Source: Zobellia nedashkovskayae (lineage in GTDB: Bacteria > Bacteroidota > Bacteroidia > Flavobacteriales > Flavobacteriaceae). Taken from it: a DNA stretch of 64,000 nucleotides. A program made the translations under genes and the position numbers. The stretch spans positions 930,001-994,000 of the forward strand of contig NZ_JADDXR010000002.1 in the NCBI RefSeq assembly GCF_015330125.1, given 5' to 3'. The stretch's first letter is position 1. The number at the start of each line of letters is the position of its first letter. Shown in pieces: positions 8,232-16,818 of this stretch. The notes beneath the pieces were generated by a model, which searched no databases, had not been told where the DNA came from, and was given only the letters and a program-made list of their open reading frames with translations.

Positions 8232-9546
8232 TTTGAAAGTCTAATTCTAACAATTCGCTAACTACTGGTGCGATATCCTCAAGGCCCATTTTTTCTATTT
8301 TCTTGCCTTTGGTGACACCTGCGCCAAATGCAAGAAAACCAGTTTCTATTTCTTTAAAATCAGGAAAGAAACCATGAGTACCTCCTCTTCTTGGGGAAAG
8401 TATATTGCCTTTTGTTCCTGATGACATGGCTATTCCGGGTATAGGGGCCAATGCAAGAACTGCATTGGGATCCGCGCCAATAGCATCTAGGTCTTTTCTA
8501 TCTACTACACGAAACAATTTCTTTATAGAAGGCGGTAAATCATTTAATTTTGCACGGACTTTTGATATCGTCTTTTTGTCATTTTTATCCTTCAACAATA
8601 AAAAAGCAGAAGCTCCAGACGTATGAAAAGCGGCTTTCCAATCACCACGGTCATGAGAATCTTCCATCAATCCTTCTTCTACTAACCAAATATTAGGATT
8701 CAAAGCAGAATGTACATCAACAAAACCATGATCTCCCGTAACAATAAATGTTGTTTTTCCAAGAATCCCAGCACGATCTGCAGCTTCCATAATTTTTCCT
8801 ACGGCACGATCAACTGCTGCAATCGCGGTAAAGACCTTTTCGCCTTCTCTGCCCTGTTCGTGTTGAAAATGATCTGTAGCAATTAAATGCAATGTCATAA
8901 AGTTCGGCTTATATTTTTCCAAAGTGTAAGCTGCCATTTCGCCCGTTCTGTCTTCTCTGTTCAAGTAATCGCCATTCCAAGTATTATCGTTCAACTTACC
9001 CAAGACCGCTATTTCCATCTCTTCTAAAAATCCCTTTGGATTTTCTTTTGTACGCATAGATTCTATTCTACTAACGTCTTTATTGAGAAGCCAAAATTCA
9101 GGAATATTATAATCGATTGGGGCACCAACGGAAACCGGCCATATAAAACTGGCATTAGTCTTTCCGGCTTCTTTAACGGCATGCCATAAGGTTTTGGTCT
9201 GAATTAATTTACTGTCCCAATACCAACGACCCGTTTGACCTCCTTCTTCAAAAGGACTGTTGTAAAACACACCATGCTCCGCAGGATAGGCACCTGTTAT
9301 TATAGTCGTATGAGAAGGATAAGTGACGGATGGAAAAACTCCTCTTACACCATCAGCGGCAACACCCTCCCGGACCATTTTCTTTAAATTTGGCGTAGGC
9401 CATTTATCCTTTAAATAAAAATTAGGCCTAAAACCATCAACCGAGATTAAAACTACATGTTCAGCCAAGGACTTCTCTTGCGCCTTTGCAAATTGCGCCA
9501 TACATAGAAATAAGCATAGCGAGTATAAAATAGTATTGTTTTTCAT
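8182..9546 (-). CDS. Secreted alkaline-phosphatase-superfamily nucleotide phosphodiesterase (ENPP-like)
   Basis: Type I phosphodiesterase/nucleotide pyrophosphatase, 454 residues, with a signal peptide ending around residue 22 (FAKAQ). Two-zinc active-site landmarks are visible: ISVDGFRP with the first metal Asp at about residue 37, the nucleophile Thr in FPSVTYPSHTT at about 70-80, TDHFQHEQG at about 229-237 and VTGDHGF at about 268-274. A later His is in RRGGTHGFFPDF. Such enzymes split nucleotide sugars, ATP or diesters outside the cell. It is separated from the upstream receptor gene by a terminator at 9564-9602, so it probably has its own promoter or depends on read-through. Confidence 0.88.
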   Translation of the reverse strand: MKNNTILYSLCLFLCMAQFAKAQEKSLAEHVVLISVDGFRPNFYLKDKWPTPNLKKMVREGVAADGVRGVFPSVTYPSHTTIITGAYPAEHGVFYNSPFEEGGQTGRWYWDSKLIQTKTLWHAVKEAGKTNASFIWPVSVGAPIDYNIPEFWLLNKDVSRIESMRTKENPKGFLEEMEIAVLGKLNDNTWNGDYLNREDRTGEMAAYTLEKYKPNFMTLHLIATDHFQHEQGREGEKVFTAIAAVDRAVGKIMEAADRAGILGKTTFIVTGDHGFVDVHSALNPNIWLVEEGLMEDSHDRGDWKAAFHTSGASAFLLLKDKNDKKTISKVRAKLNDLPPSIKKLFRVVDRKDLDAIGADPNAVLALAPIPGIAMSSGTKGNILSPRRGGTHGFFPDFKEIETGFLAFGAGVTKGKKIEKMGLEDIAPVVSELLELDFQTKNGILYPGILTQKKN

Positions 9547-9563
9547 GTCTTAGATTATATTAT

Positions 9564-9602
9564 AAAAACTAGAGGGTCCAAAGGATTTTTGAATCCCTCT
9601 AG
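9564..9602 (-). terminator. Rho-independent terminator after the Oar-type receptor gene
   Basis: Stem CTAGAGGG / CCCTCTAG (9569-9576 with 9595-9602) with inner CAAA/TTTG pairing. On the minus strand it is followed by GTTTTTATAA, a good T tract. It lies 18 nt past the stop of the receptor gene. Confidence 0.75.
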
Positions 9603-9619
9603 ATTGAGAAAAAAAATGA

Positions 9620-12600
9620 TTAATTAAATGTATACCGTAGTCCAAGTTGCAATCTCCAAGGTGTACCGTTAATAGGTTCTGTACCTGCACCCGTTTGCAC
9701 TGAGTAATCATATCCTTGAGTTGCTTGATCAAAGCCGTTGATTCTCATAAAGTCAATTCTACTCCCATAATTATTTGTACTGCCCCAGTCCTTGTTCAGC
9801 AAATTCGCAAAGTTGAAGATATCTACAGATAATTCTAGACCTTGTTTTTTGTTTTTGCTCTCAAATCTTTTTTGTAGTCGTAAATCAATATTGGCAGCAA
9901 AAGGGTTCCTACCACCATTACGCTCCGCAAAACCTCCGTAGCTATCTCTTAAATATTCTTTAAAATTTTCTGAGGTATCAGGGTCGTTCAATATTTGATT
10001 GTAACCATCAATTACAGACTGTGGGGTGCTTGGGTCGTTTGGGTCAAAAATGTAGGCAATATCATTTCTCAAAGTAAAATCACCGTTTGCACTTGTATTA
10101 TCATCTACATGAAATGAATACCTTGTACCTCCTTGGCCAATTATTGTTGCCCCCAAAGTGAAACCTTTCCAAGTTGGAGTGGCCCCGTTCACTACCATTT
10201 TTGTATCAAAGTTATTATCTGAAAAACCATAGTTCAAATCTCGCGGGTCTCCTTCTACGGGAATAAATGTAGAAGTATTTGCAACACAGCAATTATATGA
10301 CGAATTATCTTTAGAACGATTGAAAGTAATGCTGGCATTTAAATAACCATCTTGACCTATCTGCGCGGCACCTTCAATTACAAGGGCTACATTATCTAGA
10401 ACCCCATCAGAAGAGAACACCAAAGTTCTACCTACTTGATCAGAAATTCTTGAATTGGTCCAATCCGTACCTCCATTTTCAGAAATGGTATTTGCAGGAA
10501 CAAAAACCTCTCTACCCTGAGGAGTTACAAAATAAGGTTCCATAACCAAGTTGGCTTCTTGATAGATGTAGTTGTTACTGGTATGACTGTATAGCGCGTT
10601 AAAACCCAAACTGTATCTTTCACTAAAAAAATGGGTATAGCTCAAGTTTGCTTTATAGATTGTGGGAACCTGAAAATCTGACCCAACAGTATTGATAGTT
10701 GAAAAAGGAGTGACCCCAGCCGGCACACCCGGTACCGTATTGGGATCATTACGATATGACTGAAAGTCTGGTGTGGGCACATTTGCTCCCGTAACATCAA
10801 TTGCTCCTAAAAGTGTCCCGCTATTTTGAATATTGTTCACTTGTGCGTAATAGTGCGGTTGAGAAGAGAATATACCTCCACCAAGTTTAAAAATATCGGA
10901 ATTCTGCCCTTTCAAGTTATATGTTAGTTGAAATCTGGGCTGAATATTATTATAATCATCTAATTTTTCATCTGTACGGATACCCAATTCTTGAAAAACT
11001 ACCGGGTTGAACTCAGCTTCGTCCAAAAACTTAGTCGCATCCCAACGAACACCCGCAACTAAATTTAGATTAGGTGTGATATCGGTTTCTACTTGGGCGA
11101 ATAAAGAAAGATCTAATACAGTCTGCTTTACAATAGGAAGACCTTGTAGAGGTACTTCTCTAGCATATCTAGATGCGATTTGATTTTCAAAATCATCTAA
11201 AGAATCAAAGAAAAAACGCCCGTTTTGTTCATTAGAAAGTAAGGTCTCCAAATTGGTGATCATATTATCCGTACCAAAAGTAAAGTTGTAATTATCAGTG
11301 TTCACATATGTAGTATTTGTAAACTGAATTTGGTTCTCCTGATTAGTTTCAGGTGTAAAACGCTGACCTCCCAACTGAACACTTATCGTTCTATCATTTC
11401 CATTTGGTAATGCAGATGAAACCTGAACAATAGCACGCGGAATATTAGATTGAGGCAACTCAAGGTTGGGTGTAAAAGCCCTTTCTGCATGTTGATACTG
11501 AAACTTAAACTCATTGGTTACCTTAGAGCTGAACATAGAGCGTAATGATAGCATAATACTATTCTCTTGCGACTCAAAATCAGAATATGACTCGGCTACG
11601 TCAATACTAGAATTATCATTTACACTAAAAGGGTTTTCCCATTTGTTATAAAGGTTTCTAATTGTTAAACGATGCTTATCATTAATCTGCCAATCTAATC
11701 TTAAAAAGAAGTTATTAGCTTCGGTCTCCCTATCGAACTGACCTACTTGTTGTGAATCACTTAAACCATAAACTTCGCGACCAATGTTTAAAAACCGGTC
11801 TAAATTAGTTTCAGTAATACCCAGCCTGTTCTCATCATCATCGTTCTGGATTTCGGCTATACTTACCGGTTCACCCGCATCTTGTCTTTCAAAAACCGCG
11901 AAAAAGTGCAGCTTATCCTTTATAATAGGACCACCAATACTTAACCCATACTGAGAGTTATAAAAATCAGCATCACGTTCTTGCCCTTGTATGGTATATT
12001 TACTCTGTAATCCGTCTGCGCGATGGTAGAAAAAAGTACTTCCGCTAAATTCGTTAGTACCCGATTTGGTAACTGCCGAAATTGAGCCTCCACCCTGTCT
12101 ACCTTCGGTAACGTTATAATCATTTGTTGATACTTCAAATTCACGAATCGCCTCTTGTGAAATCGTATAAGGCCCACGGCCTATTTCACCGGCGGTTAAG
12201 GTATTTCTAGCATTCAGCCCGTCTATAGTAACATTAGTAGAAGTTCTACGTTGTCCGCCTAAATTAATACTACCAGCCCCTTGTAAGGGAGACAAACTGG
12301 TTAATCCGGTAAAGTTTCTACCTTCCGTCGCCAGTTTTTTGATCTGGCCTGCGCCAATCTTCGTAGACGCACCCATTTGTTCAATTCTCTTATATAGGCT
12401 GTTTGACGAAACAATAACCTCATTTAATGCAGTAGAAGATTCTTGTAAGTCAAAATGCACCGTGAGAGCATCTCCCAAATTTAATGTAAAACCCTCTTGC
12501 TTAACATCTGCAAACCCCAGGTAACGGGCAGTTATTTCATAAGGCCCACCTAAAGGCAATTGTAAAATTCTAAAACTCCCGTTTTCATTAGTAATAGCCC

Positions 12601-12784
12601 CCGAAACAAATCCTGTGGCCTTATTTTTCAAAATGATTTCGGCTCCTAACAAGGGCTCTCCAATATCATCTTTAACCGTGCCGCTCACCGAAGCATTAGT
12701 TGCTTGACCAAACGACATGTGCATTGCTCCAAAAATCAGGAACATGGTCATTGTACCTAGATAATTTAAATAATTTGTTTTCAT
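9620..12784 (-). CDS. Oar-type TonB-dependent receptor with carboxypeptidase-regulatory-like N-terminal domain
   Basis: Outer-membrane protein of 1054 residues. A signal peptide (cleavage near MSFGQ, residue 27) is followed by a carboxypeptidase-D regulatory-like beta-sandwich at about 30-115 (SGTVKDDIGEPLLGAEI). Next come the plug domain (about 120-245, with LGGQRRTSTNVTIDGLNAR) and a large barrel ending in LQLGLRYTFN. The Oar type usually takes up or exports large or peptide-like substrates; no SusD partner is present, so a glycan PUL is unlikely. Its neighbours (ENPP phosphodiesterase, phytase-like lipoprotein) suggest phosphorus-containing organic matter, but only as inference. It has its own -7 box and terminator. 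Confidence 0.92.
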   Translation of the reverse strand: MKTNYLNYLGTMTMFLIFGAMHMSFGQATNASVSGTVKDDIGEPLLGAEIILKNKATGFVSGAITNENGSFRILQLPLGGPYEITARYLGFADVKQEGFTLNLGDALTVHFDLQESSTALNEVIVSSNSLYKRIEQMGASTKIGAGQIKKLATEGRNFTGLTSLSPLQGAGSINLGGQRRTSTNVTIDGLNARNTLTAGEIGRGPYTISQEAIREFEVSTNDYNVTEGRQGGGSISAVTKSGTNEFSGSTFFYHRADGLQSKYTIQGQERDADFYNSQYGLSIGGPIIKDKLHFFAVFERQDAGEPVSIAEIQNDDDENRLGITETNLDRFLNIGREVYGLSDSQQVGQFDRETEANNFFLRLDWQINDKHRLTIRNLYNKWENPFSVNDNSSIDVAESYSDFESQENSIMLSLRSMFSSKVTNEFKFQYQHAERAFTPNLELPQSNIPRAIVQVSSALPNGNDRTISVQLGGQRFTPETNQENQIQFTNTTYVNTDNYNFTFGTDNMITNLETLLSNEQNGRFFFDSLDDFENQIASRYAREVPLQGLPIVKQTVLDLSLFAQVETDITPNLNLVAGVRWDATKFLDEAEFNPVVFQELGIRTDEKLDDYNNIQPRFQLTYNLKGQNSDIFKLGGGIFSSQPHYYAQVNNIQNSGTLLGAIDVTGANVPTPDFQSYRNDPNTVPGVPAGVTPFSTINTVGSDFQVPTIYKANLSYTHFFSERYSLGFNALYSHTSNNYIYQEANLVMEPYFVTPQGREVFVPANTISENGGTDWTNSRISDQVGRTLVFSSDGVLDNVALVIEGAAQIGQDGYLNASITFNRSKDNSSYNCCVANTSTFIPVEGDPRDLNYGFSDNNFDTKMVVNGATPTWKGFTLGATIIGQGGTRYSFHVDDNTSANGDFTLRNDIAYIFDPNDPSTPQSVIDGYNQILNDPDTSENFKEYLRDSYGGFAERNGGRNPFAANIDLRLQKRFESKNKKQGLELSVDIFNFANLLNKDWGSTNNYGSRIDFMRINGFDQATQGYDYSVQTGAGTEPINGTPWRLQLGLRYTFN

Positions 12785-12818
12785 TTTTGTTCTGTGGTTT
12801 TTATAAAATTTAAAGGCG

Positions 12819-12826
12819 CAAAATTA
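12819..12826 (-). promoter_or_regulatory. -7 box TAATTTTG before the Oar-type receptor gene
   Basis: On the minus strand TAATTTTG matches TAnnTTTG, 34 nt upstream of the receptor ATG. No TTG is found 17-22 nt further upstream. Confidence 0.45.
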
Positions 12827-12986
12827 CCTTTAACCTAAACCTACCCATGTTAGTTTTTAACATCAGCTTTCTTCTTAACCTTAAGTTTGTGATTTAATAA
12901 TATTGAGTAATTAATAGCCAATTGAATCGTCTGCATCCGTAACCTTTTGGTCATAAAGACGTATTTTTATAACTCAAAAATTCTAC

Positions 12987-13550
12987 ATGGAAAAACAAAG
13001 ATGCGGTTGGTGCAAAGGCGATACCCTTTATGAAGCCTATCATGATGAAGAATGGGGCTCACCCGTAAAAGATGATGATTTACTTTTTGAGTTTTTGGTT
13101 TTAGAAACCTTTCAAGCAGGTTTAAGCTGGATTACCATTTTGAAAAAACGCGAAAATTTCAGAAAGGCGTTTGATAATTTCGACTATAAGAAAATAGTAA
13201 CTTATGAAGAGGATAAAATTCAAAAATTGCTCCAGGATGCTGGAATTATCAGAAACAAATTAAAGGTTCGTGCAACAGTTTCCAATGCTTTAGCGTTTAT
13301 AAAAGTGCAAGATGAGTTTGGAAGTTTTAGCAACTATGCTTGGGGATTTGTAAACGAAACACCCTTAAAGAATAGTGTTGAAGATTACAAAACTGCCCCT
13401 GCAAACACAGAACTTTCCGATACACTCAGTAAGGACCTAAAGAAAAGAGGTTTTAAGTTTGTGGGCAGTACCGTGGTCTATGCATTTATGCAGGCCGTGG
13501 GCATGGTTAATGACCATGAAATTTCTTGCTTTAGGTATAACGAAGTATAG
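12987..13550 (+). CDS. tag: DNA-3-methyladenine glycosylase I
   Basis: Base-excision repair enzyme that removes 3-methyladenine from alkylated DNA. The 187 residues match the Tag family over the full length. Zinc ligands are visible as Cys6 (RCGWC), His19 (EAYHDEEWG), His177 and Cys181 (NDHEISCFRY). The base-binding Glu is near position 40 in LVLETFQAGLSWITILKKRENF. Strand and gap suggest its own promoter; the upstream 200 bp hold no other recognisable feature apart from the divergent receptor promoter. Confidence 0.96.
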   Translation: MEKQRCGWCKGDTLYEAYHDEEWGSPVKDDDLLFEFLVLETFQAGLSWITILKKRENFRKAFDNFDYKKIVTYEEDKIQKLLQDAGIIRNKLKVRATVSNALAFIKVQDEFGSFSNYAWGFVNETPLKNSVEDYKTAPANTELSDTLSKDLKKRGFKFVGSTVVYAFMQAVGMVNDHEISCFRYNEV

Positions 13551-13581
13551 TTGAAGCTAATTATTTTAGAAATTTAAGTGT

Positions 13582-14169
13582 ATGAATTTAAAATCTGTTT
13601 CTTTTTTCATCTTATTTACTGTCTTTATTACAGGCACGGCTATTGCCCAAATAAAGGACGAGCGTGAACACCGTATCAGAAAATCTCAATTTCCAGAAAA
13701 TGCACTTCTTTTCATACATCAGAAGCTTGTTAACGCCAAGCGCATACGCTTTTACAAGGAAATTGATGGTAACAAAATTAGTTACGAAGCAAAATTCAAA
13801 AAAGACCGCTTAAAGTACAGTATAGAGTTTAACCCAGAAGGAAAACTTGAAGACATTGAAATTGTGATTAAGTCACTAGACATACCTAACGATGCCTATG
13901 CCAAGATAACGACGTATTTAGAAAACAATTTTAAAAAATACAGGGTACGAAAAATTCAACAACAGTATCTTTCTGATGGTGTAGATGTAGATAAAACCTT
14001 AAAAAATGCTTTTCAAAATTTAATGCTACCTTCTATTAAATATGAGTTTATTATTGACGGAAAGAATGATAAAGGCTTTGAAGAATTTGAAATACTCTTT
14101 GATGCCGACGGCAAATTTGAACTGATCAAAAAGTCTTTACCTCCAAACTATGACCACGTACTTTACTAG
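13582..14169 (+). CDS. Secreted PepSY-like protein of unknown function
   Basis: 195 residues with a signal peptide (MNLKSVSFFILFTVFITGTAIAQ). The rest is alpha+beta and Lys/Glu-rich, with two PepSY-like stretches, for example YEAKFKKDRLKYSIEFNPEGKLEDIEI at about 63-94 and YEFIIDGKNDKGFEEFEILF at about 153-172. I cannot assign a function. It begins 31 bp after tag and overlaps the next gene by 20 nt. Because of the overlap, it and the DUF2490 outer-membrane protein are translationally coupled and probably act together in the envelope. Confidence 0.65.
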   Translation: MNLKSVSFFILFTVFITGTAIAQIKDEREHRIRKSQFPENALLFIHQKLVNAKRIRFYKEIDGNKISYEAKFKKDRLKYSIEFNPEGKLEDIEIVIKSLDIPNDAYAKITTYLENNFKKYRVRKIQQQYLSDGVDVDKTLKNAFQNLMLPSIKYEFIIDGKNDKGFEEFEILFDADGKFELIKKSLPPNYDHVLY

Positions 14170-14836
14170 AACGGCCCTCCTCATTTTTGGTCTTCTTTTG
14201 AGCAGTTTTGGTTTCTGCCAAGAAAATACAACAGGCTATTTTCAGCCAGATATTTCATTGAATTACAAGGTTAGCGCCAATTACTCACATAATTTTAAGA
14301 TTGCCCAGCGTGCTTATATTTACGAAGATGATCTTCTTTATCGCGTAAAACAACTTGATATTTCGCATTTTTCGACAGTGAAAATCGGTTTTGAACAAAG
14401 TTTAGCGCTTGGTCTACAATACCGTTTTAGAGATACTTTTGATGATAACGGAGAAAATGAACTACGAATAACCGAACAATATAAACTTTCGCGAGTTTAT
14501 GAAAACTTAACCATAGGAAACCGTTTTAGGGCAGAGCAGCGTATTAGTCTTTCATCAACCACTCATCGGTTTCGATATCGTTTATCTATTGAAGTCCCAT
14601 TAAAAGGTGAAAAACTTGACATTGGAGAGCCCTATTTTTCAGCCTCTACAGAAAGTCTGTTAAGTATTGCCAAAAGTGAGAAACCGATATATGACCAGCG
14701 ACTTACATCACACTTGGGGTGGTTACTGAACAGAGAAACCAAGTTAGAGGTTGGCGCAGAGTACCGTGCAGAAAATTACACCCAGACCACAGAACATATT
14801 TTCTTTTTACTAACCTCCCTTATTTTCAGCCTGTAA
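14150..14836 (+). CDS. DUF2490 outer-membrane beta-barrel protein
   Basis: 228 residues with a signal peptide ending FGFCQ (about residue 24). The remainder is a series of alternating amphipathic strands (for example FKIAQRAYIYEDDLLYRV, LALGLQYRFRDTF, NRFRAEQRISL) ending in a hydrophobic/aromatic C terminus, as expected for a small barrel in the DUF2490 family. Function unknown. It overlaps the preceding PepSY-like gene by 20 nt and the convergent aat gene by 27 nt. Confidence 0.75.
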   Translation: MTTYFTRTALLIFGLLLSSFGFCQENTTGYFQPDISLNYKVSANYSHNFKIAQRAYIYEDDLLYRVKQLDISHFSTVKIGFEQSLALGLQYRFRDTFDDNGENELRITEQYKLSRVYENLTIGNRFRAEQRISLSSTTHRFRYRLSIEVPLKGEKLDIGEPYFSASTESLLSIAKSEKPIYDQRLTSHLGWLLNRETKLEVGAEYRAENYTQTTEHIFFLLTSLIFSL

Positions 14837-15484
14837 TATTGTAATGAATTCACTACGTGGTATTTCTTCTGCACCTAGACTCTCAAGATGGTCCGTATGT
14901 ATTTGGCAATCGATAAGTTTATAGTCCTTACCTTCCAACTCTTGCGCCAACTTAATGAAGGCGAATTTAGAAGAATTACTTACGGTACTGAACATACTTT
15001 CACCACAAAAAATGGTCCCAAGGTCAATACCGTAAAGTCCACCTACGAGTACGTCATTTTCCCAAACTTCATAAGATGTTGCAAACCCATTTTCATGCAT
15101 TAGCAAATAGGCATTTTTCATTTTTTGGGTAATCCAAGTGCCATCTTGACCTTCTCTTTCTATACTGGAACAGGCATCAATTACCGCCTCAAAACAAGTA
15201 TTTTTTGTTAATCGAAAACGACCATCGCGCATTACTTTACGCATGCTTTTTGATACTTTTATTTTATGCGGATATAGTACCATTCGTGGATTGGGGCTCC
15301 ACCATAAAATTAGGGCATCATCATTAAACCACGGAAAGATTCCGCTTTTATAAGCCAACAGCAATCGTTCTACAGATAAATCTCCACCTGCAGCCAAAAG
15401 GCCTTCGTAATTTGCATTCTCTACAGAAGGAAACACTATTGCGTCAGATAAAATAATTAATGAATTCTCATGTTCGCGGTCCAC
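14810..15484 (-). CDS. aat: Leucyl/phenylalanyl-tRNA--protein transferase
   Basis: Adds Leu or Phe from aminoacyl-tRNA to N-terminal Arg or Lys of proteins, marking them for ClpAPS degradation (N-degron pathway). 224 residues. Family motifs are clear: GLLAAGGDLSVERLLLAYKSGIFPWF at the N terminus, WWSPNPRMVL, GTWITQKM, GGLYGIDLGTIFCGESMFS and LIDCQIHTDHLESLGAEEIPR. No clpA or clpS is nearby. Monocistronic and convergent with the DUF2490 gene. Confidence 0.96.
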   Translation of the reverse strand: MDREHENSLIILSDAIVFPSVENANYEGLLAAGGDLSVERLLLAYKSGIFPWFNDDALILWWSPNPRMVLYPHKIKVSKSMRKVMRDGRFRLTKNTCFEAVIDACSSIEREGQDGTWITQKMKNAYLLMHENGFATSYEVWENDVLVGGLYGIDLGTIFCGESMFSTVSNSSKFAFIKLAQELEGKDYKLIDCQIHTDHLESLGAEEIPRSEFITILQAENKGG

Positions 15485-15517
15485 TACTTTCTGTTTTTAA
15501 AATATTTCAAAAATAAC

Positions 15518-15554
15518 AAAAGCCCCTTTAGGTATCCATACCTAAGGGGCTTTT
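15518..15554 (-). terminator. Rho-independent terminator after the DUF3127 gene
   Basis: Stem AAAAGCCCCTTTAGGT / ACCTAAGGGGCTTTT (one bulged T). On the minus strand it is followed by GTTATTTTTG. It is 27 nt past the stop of the gene ending at 15581. Confidence 0.8.
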
Positions 15555-15580
15555 CAAATTTTCATTAATCGATTATACGC

Positions 15581-15958
15581 TTAGAAAGGCAAATCGTCGT
15601 GATCTTCTTCGTTAAGATTATCAGCTGGCTGAAAAGCTTCTGCTGGTGGCACAGGAGGCATTCCTGCTGCACTCTGCTCAGTCTGCACACCTTCAATTCT
15701 CCAACCTTGGATAGAGTTAAAGTACTTCACCTCACCTTGTGGATTGGTCCATTCTCTACCTCTTAAGTTGATGCTTACTTTTACATCCTGACCAACTTTA
15801 AAATTGTTTAATAAGTCCGTTTTATCCTGTACGAACTCTACCATTATATGTTGCGGATACTGCTCATCTGTAGTTAATACAATCTCGCGCTTTCTGAACC
15901 CATTGTTACCAAATGTTTGGGTTTCTCCTACCATCTTTACTTTTCCTTGAACTTCCAT
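15581..15958 (-). CDS. DUF3127 OB-fold protein with SSB-like acidic tail
   Basis: 125 residues. Residues 1-90 form a compact beta-rich domain (MEVQGKVKMVGETQTFGNNGFRKREIVLTT ... LRGREWTNPQGEVKYFNSIQGWRIE) recognisable as DUF3127, predicted as an OB fold. After a Pro/Ala linker, the C terminus NEEDHDDLPF resembles the acidic tip (DDDIPF) by which single-stranded DNA-binding protein recruits partners. This suggests a nucleic-acid-binding protein with an SSB-like interaction tail; there is no direct evidence of DNA binding. It is monocistronic with its own terminator. Confidence 0.8.
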   Translation of the reverse strand: MEVQGKVKMVGETQTFGNNGFRKREIVLTTDEQYPQHIMVEFVQDKTDLLNNFKVGQDVKVSINLRGREWTNPQGEVKYFNSIQGWRIEGVQTEQSAAGMPPVPPAEAFQPADNLNEEDHDDLPF

Positions 15959-16059
15959 GATTATGAATTATATGTGCACTAATTATTTATAGGGATAAAA
16001 TTACTTTTTAAACTATAAATCACCTAGAAAAATAAGCAGAAGTTATTAAAGGTTATTAG

Positions 16060-16728
16060 CTATAGTTTATAAAAAAACTTCACTCCTAGAGTAGGGTTAG
16101 GCCTAAAATCGCTCTCCTCTTTTTCATATATAGTCGTAAATCCATGTCTGGGGCGCTCCGCGATTCCTTCGCGGGCATTCACCAAATTCCCGAACGTAAC
16201 ATCTTTAAATCGGAAACCAAGACCTCCATAAAAATTGAATCCAAAATGACGACCTAAATTTAAGAACAGCCCAAATTTTAGGTGCATCCCGTATTTTTGG
16301 CGATTAAAATCGGCCTTGTCATAAAGAAAATCCACTCCATCTTTTCGCTGGTACCCATCGTTCAACAATGTAATTGATTCATCTATGTAAAAAATTTCGG
16401 CAGAGATGTATTTAGGCGTTCTTGAACCCTTCCCTAATCTATAATATATTTCTGGCCGCACTTCAAAGAGTGTTCCATCTTCAGACTCTCTTTGTGAAAA
16501 TAGACCTGTTCCACCCCCCACACCAAGGTCAAGACCAAGTTTCCAATGACCTTCTATGTGTTGAACATAGCCCACACGTAATCTGGGCGAATAAAAATCT
16601 AATAGAGAAAGCGGACTGAAAGTGAGGTACGAATCAGTATCAGGGCTCTTTTTTCCGTCATCCTCTTGTGCAATCATATGTTGCACGGAAAAAGAAAAAA
16701 TAATAAGTACAAGCACATGAGTTCTCAT
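16060..16728 (-). CDS. Small outer-membrane beta-barrel protein
   Basis: 222 residues with a signal peptide (cleavage near MIAQ, residue 21). The mature part has repeated amphipathic strands (YSPRLRVGYVQHIEGHWKLG, EVRPEIYYRLG, HLKFGLFLNLGRHFGFNFYGG) and ends in LGVKFFYKL, an outer-membrane C-terminal pattern. It resembles DUF3575 and related porin-like families. Function unknown; no operon partners. Confidence 0.65.
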   Translation of the reverse strand: MRTHVLVLIIFSFSVQHMIAQEDDGKKSPDTDSYLTFSPLSLLDFYSPRLRVGYVQHIEGHWKLGLDLGVGGGTGLFSQRESEDGTLFEVRPEIYYRLGKGSRTPKYISAEIFYIDESITLLNDGYQRKDGVDFLYDKADFNRQKYGMHLKFGLFLNLGRHFGFNFYGGLGFRFKDVTFGNLVNAREGIAERPRHGFTTIYEKEESDFRPNPTLGVKFFYKL

Positions 16729-16818
16729 AAGGTTTGTCGGTTTTTAGTTTATTCCAGTTTTAACCAGAACACTTCCCAACCGCATAAACCCTACTAAAAT
16801 ACTGGTTTTCCAGTAGTT

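Noticed and set aside
9620..12784. SusC-type glycan receptor with polysaccharide utilisation locus
   Set aside because: No SusD-like gene or glycoside hydrolase is nearby, and the receptor has Oar-type features.
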